Assembly: GCA_037893225.1 (NCBI GenBank)
Contig: JAZGUH010000542.1
Location: 124,001 to 188,000, forward strand
Reading direction: 5' to 3'
Length of the DNA: 64,000 nt
Origin: Hippasteria phrygiana
Taxonomy: Eukaryota; Echinodermata; Asteroidea; Valvatida; Goniasteridae
Shown: in pieces, positions 54,001-64,000 of the stretch
Position numbering within the stretch: the first letter of the stretch is position 1
How the letters are laid out: each line of letters opens with the position of its first letter
Made by a program: the position numbers and the translations under genes
The notes under the pieces: model-generated
Told to the model about the DNA's origin: nothing
The model's database searches: none
Seen by the model: the letters and a program-made list of their open reading frames with translations, nothing else

Positions 54001-57000
54001 ATAATTGCAACATGTAGCGCCAGATCTAAGCTATCCTTACATGTCAAAATTACTGAATTTGGTTGATATTTCATGCAATTATGAATGAGTAAAGCAAGTC
54101 CATACCCCAGGGAATTTGACATGCATGGAGCAATAAATAGACGGTAACATGTACACAGATGTTGGCCGGAAAGAAAATAAACATTGCGAGGTTTGAATTT
54201 TCTCCACAAGTGTTAACTCTAAGAAGCCGCCGATAATTGCAACATGTAGCGCCAGATCTAAGCTATCCATACATGTCAGAATTACTGAATTTGGTTGATA
54301 TTTCATGCAATTATGAATGAGTAAAGCAAGTCCATACCCCAGGGAATTTGACAGGCATGGAGCAATAAATAGACGGTAACATGTACACAGATGTTGGCCG
54401 GAAAGAAAATAAACATTGCGAGGTTTGAATTTTCTCCACAAGTGTTAACTCTAAGAAGCCGCCGATAATTGCAACATGTAGCACCAGATCTAAGCTATCC
54501 ATAAATGTCAAAATTTATGAATTTGGTTGATATTTCATGCAATTATGAATGAGTAAAGCAAGTCCATACCCCAGGGAATTTGACATGCATGGAGCAATAA
54601 ATAGACGGTAACATGTACACAGATGTTGGCCGGAAAGAAAATAAACATTGCGAGGTTTGAATTTTCTCCACAAGTTTTAACTCTAAGAAGCCGCCGATAA
54701 TTGCAACATGTAGCGCCAGATCTAAGCTATCCATACATGTCAAAATGACTGAATTTGGTTGATATTTCATGCAATTATGAATGAGTAAAGCAAGTCATAC
54801 CCCAGGGAATTTGACAGGCATGGAGCAATAAATAGAAGGTAATATGCACACAGATGTTGGCCGGAAAGAAAATAAACATTGCGAGGTTTGAATTTTCTCC
54901 ACAAGTTTTAACTCTAAGAAGCCGCCGATAATTGCAACATGTAGCGCCAGATCTAAGCTATCCATACATGTCAAAATTACTGAATTTGGTTGATATTTCA
55001 TGCAATTATGAATCAGTAAAGCAAGTCCATACCCCAGGGAATTTGACATGCATGGAGCAATAAATAGACGGTAACATGTACACAGATGTTGGCCGGAAAG
55101 AAAATAAACATTGCGAGGTTTGAATTTTCTCCACAAGTTTTAACTCTAAGAAGCCGCCGATAATTGCAACATGTAGCGCCAGATCTAAGCTATCCATACA
55201 TGTCAAAATTACTGAATTTGGTTGATATTTCATGCAATTATAAATGAGTAAAGCAAGTCATACCCCAGGGAATTTGACAGGCATGGAGCAATAAATAGAA
55301 GGTAATATGCACACAGATGTTGGCCGGAAAGAAAACAAACATTGCGAGGTTTGAATTTTCTCCACAAGTTTTAACTCTAAGAAGCCGCCGATAATTGCAA
55401 CATGTAGCGCCAGATCTAAGCTATCCATAAATGTCAAAATTACTGAATTTGGTTGATATTTCATGCAATTATGAATGAGTAAAGCAAGTCCATACCCCAG
55501 GGAATTTGACATGCATGGAGCAATAAATAGACGGTAACATGTACACAGATGTTGGCCGGAAAGAAAATAAACATTGCAAGGTTTGAATTTTCTCCACAAG
55601 TTTTAACTCTAAGAAGCCGCCGATAATTGCAACATGTAGCGCCAGATCTAAGCTATCCATACATGTCAAAATTACTGAATTTGGTTGATATTTCATGCAA
55701 TTATGAATGAGTAAAGCAGGTCCATACCCCAGGGAATTTGACATGCATGGAGCAATAAATAGACGGTAACATGTACACAGATGTTGGCCGGAAAGAAAAT
55801 AAACATTGCGAGGTTTGAATTTTCTCCACAAGTTTTAACTCTAAGAAGCCGCCGATAATTGCAACATGTAGCGCCAGATCTAAGCTATCCATACATGTCA
55901 AAATTACTGAATTTGGTTGATATTTCATGCAATTATGAATGCGTAAAGCAAGTCATACCCCAGGGAATTTGACAGGCATGGATCAATAAATAGAAGGTAA
56001 TATGCACACAGATGTTGGCCGGAAAGAAAATAAACATTGCGAGGTTTGAATTTTCTCCACAAGTTTTAACTCTAAGAAGCCGCCGATAATTGCAACATGT
56101 AGCGCCAGATCTAAGCTATCCATAAATGTCAAAATTACTGCATTTGGTTGATATTTCATGCAATTATGAATGAGTAAAGCAAGTCATACCCCAGGGAATT
56201 TGACAGGCAAGGAGCAATAAATAGAAGGTAATATGCACACAGATGTTGGCCGGAAAGAAAATAAACATTGCGAGGTTTGAATTTTCTCCACAAGTTTTAA
56301 CTCTAAGAAGCCGCCGATAATTGCAACATGTAGCGCCAGATCTAAGCTATCCATACATGTCAAAATTACTGAATTTGGTTGATATTTCATGCAATTATGA
56401 ATGAGTAAAGCAAGTCCATACCCCAGGGAATTTGACATGCATGGAGCAATAAATAGACGGTAACATGTACACAGATGTTGGCCGGAAAGAAAATAAACAT
56501 TGCGAGGTTTGAATTTTCTCCACAAGTTTTAACTCTAAGAAGCCGCCGATAATTGCAACATGTAGCGCCAGATCTAAGCTATCCATACATGTCAAACTTA
56601 CTGAATTTGGTTGATATTTCATGCAATTATGAATGAGTAAAGCAAGTCATACCCCAGGGAATTTGACAGGCATGGAGCAATAAATAGAAGGTAATATGCA
56701 CACAGATGTTGGCCGGAAAGAAAATAAACATTGCGAGGTTTGAATTTTCTCCACAAGTTTTAACTCTAAGAAGCCGCCGATAATTGCAACATGTAGCGCC
56801 AGATCTAAGCTATCCATACATGTCAAAATTACTGAATTTGGTTGATATTTCATGCAATTATGAATGAGTAAAGCAAGTCATACCCCAGGGAATTTGACAG
56901 GCATGGAGCAATAAATAGAAGGTAATATGCACACAGATGTTGGCCGGAAAGAAAATAAACATTGCGAGGTTTGAATTTTCTCCACAAGTTTTAACTCTAA

Positions 57001-60000
57001 GAAGCCGCCGATATTTGCAACATGTAGCGCCAGATCTAAGCTATCCATACATGTCAAAATTACTGAATTTGGTTGATATTTCATGCAATTATGAATCAGT
57101 AAAGCAAGTCCATACCCCAGGGAATTTGACATGCATGGAGCAATAAATAGACGGTAACATGTACACAGATGTTGGCCGGAAAGAAAATAAACATTGCGAG
57201 GTTTGAATTTTCTCCACAAGTTTTAACTCTAAGAAGCCGCCGATAATTGCAACATGTAGCGCCAGATCTAAGCTATCCATACATGTCAAAATGACTGAAT
57301 TTGGTTGATATTTCATGCAATTATGAATGAGTAAAGCAAGTCATACCCCAGGGAATTTGACAGGCATGGAGCAATAAATAGAAGGTAATATGCACACAGA
57401 TGTTGGCCGGAAAGAAAATAAACATTGCGAGGTTTGAATTTTCTCCACAAGTTTTAACTCTAAGAAGCCGCCGATAATTGCAACATGTAGCGCCAGATCT
57501 AAGCTATCCTTACATGTCAAAATTACTGAATTTGGTTGATATTTCATGCAATTATGAATGAGTAAAGCAAGTCCATACCCCAGGGAATTTGACATGCATG
57601 GAGCAATAAATAGACGGTAACATGTACACAGATGTTGGCCGGAAAGAAAATAAACATTGCGAGGTTTGAATTTTCTCCACAAGTGTTAACTCTAAGAAGC
57701 CGCCGATAATTGCAACATGTAGCGCCAGATCTAAGCTATCCATACATGTCAGAATTACTGAATTTGGTTGATATTTCATGCAATTATGAATGAGTAAAGC
57801 AAGTCCATACCCCAGGGAATTTGACAGGCATGGAGCAATAAATAGACGGTAACATGTACACAGATGTTGGCCGGAAAGAAAATAAACATTGCGAGGTTTG
57901 AATTTTCTCCACAAGTGTTAACTCTAAGAAGCCGCCGATAATTGCAACATGTAGCACCAGATCTAAGCTATCCATAAATGTCAAAATTTATGAATTTGGT
58001 TGATATTTCATGCAATTATGAATGAGTAAAGCAAGTCCATACCCCAGGGAATTTGACATGCATGGAGCAATAAATAGACGGTAACATGTACACAGATGTT
58101 GGCCGGAAAGAAAATAAACATTGCGAGGTTTGAATTTTCTCCACAAGTTTTAACTCTAAGAAGCCGCCGATAATTGCAACATGTAGCGCCAGATCTAAGC
58201 TATCCATACATGTCAAAATGACTGAATTTGGTTGATATTTCATGCAATTATGAATGAGTAAAGCAAGTCATACCCCAGGGAATTTGACAGGCATGGAGCA
58301 ATAAATAGAAGGTAATATGCACACAGATGTTGGCCGGAAAGAAAATAAACATTGCGAGGTTTGAATTTTCTCCACAAGTTTTAACTCTAAGAAGCCGCCG
58401 ATAATTGCAACATGTAGCGCCAGATCTAAGCTATCCATACATGTCAAAATTACTGAATTTGGTTGATATTTCATGCAATTATGAATCAGTAAAGCAAGTC
58501 CATACCCCAGGGAATTTGACATGCATGGAGCAATAAATAGACGGTAACATGTACACAGATGTTGGCCGGAAAGAAAATAAACATTGCGAGGTTTGAATTT
58601 TCTCCACAAGTTTTAACTCTAAGAAGCCGCCGATAATTGCAACATGTAGCGCCAGATCTAAGCTATCCATACATGTCAAAATTACTGAATTTGGTTGATA
58701 TTTCATGCAATTATAAATGAGTAAAGCAAGTCATACCCCAGGGAATTTGACAGGCATGGAGCAATAAATAGAAGGTAATATGCACACAGATGTTGGCCGG
58801 AAAGAAAACAAACATTGCGAGGTTTGAATTTTCTCCACAAGTTTTAACTCTAAGAAGCCGCCGATAATTGCAACATGTAGCGCCAGATCTAAGCTATCCA
58901 TAAATGTCAAAATTACTGAATTTGGTTGATATTTCATGCAATTATGAATGAGTAAAGCAAGTCCATACCCCAGGGAATTTGACATGCATGGAGCAATAAA
59001 TAGACGGTAACATGTACACAGATGTTGGCCGGAAAGAAAATAAACATTGCAAGGTTTGAATTTTCTCCACAAGTTTTAACTCTAAGAAGCCGCCGATAAT
59101 TGCAACATGTAGCGCCAGATCTAAGCTATCCATACATGTCAAAATTACTGAATTTGGTTGATATTTCATGCAATTATGAATGAGTAAAGCAGGTCCATAC
59201 CCCAGGGAATTTGACATGCATGGAGCAATAAATAGACGGTAACATGTACACAGATGTTGGCCGGAAAGAAAATAAACATTGCGAGGTTTGAATTTTCTCC
59301 ACAAGTTTTAACTCTAAGAAGCCGCCGATAATTGCAACATGTAGCGCCAGATCTAAGCTATCCATACATGTCAAAATTACTGAATTTGGTTGATATTTCA
59401 TGCAATTATGAATGCGTAAAGCAAGTCATACCCCAGGGAATTTGACAGGCATGGATCAATAAATAGAAGGTAATATGCACACAGATGTTGGCCGGAAAGA
59501 AAATAAACATTGCGAGGTTTGAATTTTCTCCACAAGTTTTAACTCTAAGAAGCCGCCGATAATTGCAACATGTAGCGCCAGATCTAAGCTATCCATAAAT
59601 GTCAAAATTACTGCATTTGGTTGATATTTCATGCAATTATGAATGAGTAAAGCAAGTCATACCCCAGGGAATTTGACAGGCAAGGAGCAATAAATAGAAG
59701 GTAATATGCACACAGATGTTGGCCGGAAAGAAAATAAACATTGCGAGGTTTGAATTTTCTCCACAAGTTTTAACTCTAAGAAGCCGCCGATAATTGCAAC
59801 ATGTAGCGCCAGATCTAAGCTATCCATACATGTCAAAATTACTGAATTTGGTTGATATTTCATGCAATTATGAATGAGTAAAGCAAGTCCATACCCCAGG
59901 GAATTTGACATGCATGGAGCAATAAATAGACGGTAACATGTACACAGATGTTGGCCGGAAAGAAAATAAACATTGCGAGGTTTGAATTTTCTCCACAAGT

Positions 60001-62199
60001 TTTAACTCTAAGAAGCCGCCGATAATTGCAACATGTAGCGCCAGATCTAAGCTATCCATACATGTCAAACTTACTGAATTTGGTTGATATTTCATGCAAT
60101 TATGAATGAGTAAAGCAAGTCATACCCCAGGGAATTTGACAGGCATGGAGCAATAAATAGAAGGTAATATGCACACAGATGTTGGCCGGAAAGAAAATAA
60201 ACATTGCGAGGTTTGAATTTTCTCCACAAGTTTTAACTCTAAGAAGCCGCCGATAATTGCAACATGTAGCGCCAGATCTAAGCTATCCATACATGTCAAA
60301 ATTACTGAATTTGGTTGATATTTCATGCAATTATGAATGAGTAAAGCAAGTCATACCCCAGGGAATTTGACAGGCATGGAGCAATAAATAGAAGGTAATA
60401 TGCACACAGATGTTGGCCGGAAAGAAAATAAACATTGCGAGGTTTGAATTTTCTCCACAAGTTTTAACTCTAAGAAGCCGCCGATATTTGCAACATGTAG
60501 CGCCAGATCTAAGCTATCCATACATGTCAAAATTACTGAATTTGGTTGATATTTCATGCAATTATGAATCAGTAAAGCAAGTCCATACCCCAGGGAATTT
60601 GACATGCATGGAGCAATAAATAGACGGTAACATGTACACAGATGTTGGCCGGAAAGAAAATAAACATTGCGAGGTTTGAATTTTCTCCACAAGTTTTAAC
60701 TCTAAGAAGCCGCCGATAATTGCAACATGTAGCGCCAGATCTAAGCTATCCATACATGTCAAAATGACTGAATTTGGTTGATATTTCATGCAATTATGAA
60801 TGAGTAAAGCAAGTCATACCCCAGGGAATTTGACAGGCATGGAGCAATAAATAGAAGGTAATATGCACACAGATGTTGGCCGGAAAGAAAATAAACATTG
60901 CGAGGTTTGAATTTTCTCCACAAGTTTTAACTCTAAGAAGCCGCCGATAATTGCAACATGTAGCGCCAGATCTAAGCTATCCTTACATGTCAAAATTACT
61001 GAATTTGGTTGATATTTCATGCAATTATGAATGAGTAAAGCAAGTCCATACCCCAGGGAATTTGACATGCATGGAGCAATAAATAGACGGTAACATGTAC
61101 ACAGATGTTGGCCGGAAAGAAAATAAACATTGCGAGGTTTGAATTTTCTCCACAAGTGTTAACTCTAAGAAGCCGCCGATAATTGCAACATGTAGCGCCA
61201 GATCTAAGCTATCCATACATGTCAGAATTACTGAATTTGGTTGATATTTCATGCAATTATGAATGAGTAAAGCAAGTCCATACCCCAGGGAATTTGACAG
61301 GCATGGAGCAATAAATAGACGGTAACATGTACACAGATGTTGGCCGGAAAGAAAATAAACATTGCGAGGTTTGAATTTTCTCCACAAGTGTTAACTCTAA
61401 GAAGCCGCCGATAATTGCAACATGTAGCACCAGATCTAAGCTATCCATACATGTCAAATTACTGAATTTGGTTGATATTTCATGCAATTATGAATGAGTA
61501 AAGCAAGTCCATACCCCAGGGAATTTGACATGCATGGAGCAATAAATAGACGGTAACATGTACACAGATGTTGGCCGGAAAGAAAATAAACATTGCGAGG
61601 TTTGAATTTTCTCCACAAGTTTTAACTCTAAGAAGCCGCCGATAATTGCAACATGTAGCGCCAGATCTAAGCTATCCATACATGTCAAAATGACTGAATT
61701 TGGTTGATATTTCATGCAATTATGAATGAGTAAAGCAAGTCATACCCCAGGGAATTTGACAGGCATGGAGCAATAAATAGAAGGTAATATGCACACAGAT
61801 GTTGGCCGGAAAGAAAATAAACATTGCGAGGTTTGAATTTTCTCCACAAGTTTTAACTCTAAGAAGCCGCCGATAATTGCAACATGTAGCGCCAGATCTA
61901 AGCTATCCATACATGTCAAAATTACTGAATTTGGTTGATATTTCATGCAATTATGAATCAGTAAAGCAAGTCCATACCCCAGGGAATTTGACATGCATGG
62001 AGCAATAAATAGACGGTAACATGTACACAGATGTTGGCCGGAAAGAAAATAAACATTGCGAGGTTTGAATTTTCTCCACAAGTTTTAACTCTAAGAAGCC
62101 GCCGATAATTGCAACATGTAGCGCCAGATCTAAGCTATCCATAAATGTCAAAATTACTGAATTTGGTTGATATTTCATGCAATTATGAATGAGTAAAGC

Positions 62200-64000
62200 A
62201 AGTCCATACCCCAGGGAATTTGACATGCATGGAGCAATAAATAGACGGTAACATGTACACAGATGTTGGCCGGAAAGAAAATAAACATTGCAAGGTTTGA
62301 ATTTTCTCCACAAGTTTTAACTCTAAGAAGCCGCCGATAATTGCAACATGTAGCGCCAGATCTAAGCTATCCATACATGTCAAAATTACTGAATTTGGTT
62401 GATATTTCATGCAATTATGAATGAGTAAAGCAGGTCCATACCCCAGGGAATTTGACATGCATGGAGCAATAAATAGACGGTAACATGTACACAGATGTTG
62501 GCCGGAAAGAAAATAAACATTGCGAGGTTTGAATTTTCTCCACAAGTTTTAACTCTAAGAAGCCGCCGATAATTGCAACATGTAGCGCCAGATCTAAGCT
62601 ATCCATACATGTCAAAATTACTGAATTTGGTTGATATTTCATGCAATTATGAATGCGTAAAGCAAGTCATACCCCAGGGAATTTGACAGGCATGGATCAA
62701 TAAATAGAAGGTAATATGCACACAGATGTTGGCCGGAAAGAAAATAAACATTGCGAGGTTTGAATTTTCTCCACAAGTTTTAACTCTAAGAAGCCGCCGA
62801 TAATTGCAACATGTAGCGCCAGATCTAAGCTATCCATACATGTCAAAATTACTGAATTTGGTTGATATTTCATGCAATTATGAATGAGTAAAGCAAGTCA
62901 TACCCAAGGGAATTTGACAGGCATGGAGCAATAAATAGAAGGTAATATGCACACAGATGTTGGCCGGAAAGAAAATAAACATTGCGAGGTTTGAATTTTC
63001 TCCACAAGTTTTAACTCTAAGAAGCCGCCGATAATTGCAACATGTAGCGCCAGATCTAAGCTATCCATACATGTCAAACTTACTGAATTTGGTTGATATT
63101 TCATGCAATTATGAATGAGTAAAGCAAGTCAGACCCCAGGGAATTTGACAGGCATGGAGCAATAAATAGAAGGTAATATGCACACAGATGTTGGCCGGAA
63201 AGAAAATAAACATTGCGAGGTTTGAATTTTCTCCACAAGTTTTAACTCTAAGAAGCCGCCGATAATTGCAACATGTAGCGCCAGATCTAAGCTATCCATA
63301 AATGTCAAAATTTATGAATTTGGTTGATATTTCATGCAATTATGAATGAGTAAAGCAAGTCCATGCCCCAGGGAATTTGACATGCATGGAGCAATAAATA
63401 GACGGTAACATGTACACAGATGTTGGCCGGAAAGAAAATAAACATTGCGAGGTTTGAATTTTCTCCACAAGTTTTAACTCTAAGAAGCCGCCGATAATTG
63501 CAACATGTAGCGCCAGATCTAAGCTATCCATACATGTCAAAATGACTGAATTTGGTTGATATTTCATGCAATTATGAATGAGTAAAGCAAGTCATACCCC
63601 AGGGAATTTGACAGGCATGGAGCAATAAATAGAAGGTAATATGCACACAGATGTTGGCCGGAAAGAAAATAAACATTGCGAGGTTTGAATTTTCTCCACA
63701 AGTTTTAACTCTAAGAAGCCGCCGATAATTGCAACATGTAGCGCCAGATCTAAGCTATCCATACATGTCAAAATTACTGAATTTGGTTGATATTTCATGC
63801 AATTATGAATCAGTAAAGCAAGTCCATACCCCAGGGAATTTGACATGCATGGAGCAATAAATAGACGGTAACATGTACACAGATGTTGGCCGGAAAGAAA
63901 ATAAACATTGCGAGGTTTGAATTTTCTCCACAAGTTTTAACTCTAAGAAGCCGCCGATAATTGCAACATGTAGCGCCAGATCTAAGCTATCCATACATGT
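62200..64000. repeat. Right-hand stretch resembling the 12-mer unit, cut by the window edge
   Basis: The order is A(TTGCAAGG), A(GCAGGTCC), B(GAATGCG, GGATCAATAA), B(CAAACTTAC), B(CCATAAATG, AAAATTTATG), A(AAAATGAC), B, then 181 bp of an A(GAATCAG) from 63820. This matches 35578-37429 of the 12-mer block at a distance of 26622 bp, not the adjacent 15-mer family. The array clearly continues past base 64000. Confidence 0.83.
62906..63365. other. Three private substitutions at the same monomer site
   Basis: In three consecutive monomers the otherwise constant ATACCCCAGG is altered: C>A at 62906 (ACCCAAGG), T>G at 63132 (CAGACCCC) and A>G at 63365 (CATGCCCC). All fall within about 6 bp of the same monomer position, and I see none of them elsewhere in the window. 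Confidence 0.8.

Larger units (their letters stand above)
48077..62199. repeat. 15-monomer HOR family, four units of 15, 17, 15 and 14 monomers
   Basis: Units start at 48077 (3473 bp), 51550 (3936 bp), 55486 (3473 bp) and 58959 (3241 bp). The shared core is A(TTGCAAGG), A(GCAGGTCC), B(GAATGCG, CTGCATTTGG), B(GGCAAGGAGC), A(CAAACTTAC), B, then B(GATATTTGC), A(GAATCAG, AAAATGAC), B(CCTTACATG), A(AGTGTTAAC, CAGAATTAC), C, A(AAAATGAC), B. Units one and two have an extra pair B(CCATAAATG), A(AAAATGAC) before the GATATTTGC monomer. Units two and three have an extra pair A(GAATCAG, TTATAAATG), B(GAAAACAAAC, CCATAAATG) at the end; unit four has a single A there. The GATATTTGC monomers are at 49929, 53402, 56875 and 60348, always 3473 bp apart. 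Confidence 0.88.
1..64000. repeat. Tandem satellite array, 231/232-bp monomer, spanning the whole window
   Basis: Every part of the window belongs to one monomer family repeated head-to-tail in one orientation. The 1-63894 span divides into 276 monomers averaging 231.5 bp. I counted 88 G+C in the first 232 bp (about 38%). Nearly all length variation comes from one optional C (GTCAT versus GTCCAT) and a rare one-A deletion (CAAATTAC versus CAAAATTAC). I see no inversion, no inserted mobile element and no unique sequence. Each monomer normally carries one AGATCT (BglII) site, so a ladder with a ~231-bp step is expected. The layout fits a eukaryotic satellite, probably from a centromeric, pericentromeric or subtelomeric region (inference). 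I do not recognise the family. Confidence 0.98.

Noticed and set aside
1..64000. CRISPR array
   Set aside because: The repeats are adjacent 231/232-bp units with no unique spacers and no cas genes.
1..64000. Protein-coding tandem repeat gene (a long repetitive protein)
   Set aside because: Stops occur in every monomer, and the 232-bp monomers shift the frame, so no long open frame can cross the array.
1..64000. rDNA spacer, tRNA or 5S arrays
   Set aside because: I see no rRNA or tRNA-like segment in the monomer, no box A/box C-like 5S region and no T-run terminator. A spacer subrepeat cannot be excluded without flanks, but 64 kb without any gene is too long.
1..64000. Transposon insertion or inverted segment
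   Set aside because: Monomer spacing remains 231 or 232 bp throughout and orientation never changes; there is no room for an insertion.

Overview
The window is one uninterrupted tandem satellite DNA array. I see no gene, RNA gene, transposon or unique sequence in it. A 231/232-bp monomer of about 38% G+C is repeated head-to-tail in a single orientation from base 1 to base 64000. In the phase starting at the motif AAGTC there are 275 complete monomers (first at 158, last complete one ending at 63819), plus 157 bp of a partial monomer at the left edge and 181 bp at the right edge. Long single-orientation arrays with nested higher-order repeats (HORs) are typical of eukaryotic centromeric, pericentromeric or subtelomeric satellites, so the source is almost certainly a eukaryotic chromosome. 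I do not recognise the satellite family and cannot name the organism or kingdom. The HOR organisation resembles centromeric satellites, but a centromeric role is inference only.

Monomers fall into two main classes that tend to alternate as an approximately 463-bp dimer. Type A (232 bp) has GTCCATACC, GACATGCATGG, GACGGTAACATGTACAC. Type B (231 bp) has GTCATACC, GACAGGCATGG, GAAGGTAATATGCACAC. All five class-diagnostic differences lie within a 53-bp segment; the remaining ~180 bp are shared. A third class C (A-like, but with GACAGG and usually AGTGTTAAC) and several A/B hybrids also occur.

Above the dimer, secondary variants define a patchwork of local HORs, each covering only part of the array: irregular A/B/C (158-4089); a 16-monomer unit of 3704 bp (4090-11266); a 20-monomer unit of 4631 bp, duplicated in tandem at 9415-18676 and itself containing pairs of a 7-monomer, 1621-bp unit; a 10-monomer unit of 2316 bp (18445-23076); a 4-monomer unit of 926 bp in four copies (24929-28632); a 13-monomer unit of 3009 bp (30023-35346); a 12-monomer unit of 2778 bp (35347-40207); a 6-monomer unit of 1388 bp (42755-45530); and four related units of 15, 17, 15 and 14 monomers (48077-62199). 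Marker variants change abruptly at about 18.4 kb, splitting the window into two homogenisation domains. Every duplication offset is a whole number of monomers, as expected from unequal exchange or replication slippage in register. Short open frames on both strands are by-products of the monomer and are not annotated as genes. Monomer calls and offsets were read by eye from the sequence; no alignment or database search was run.
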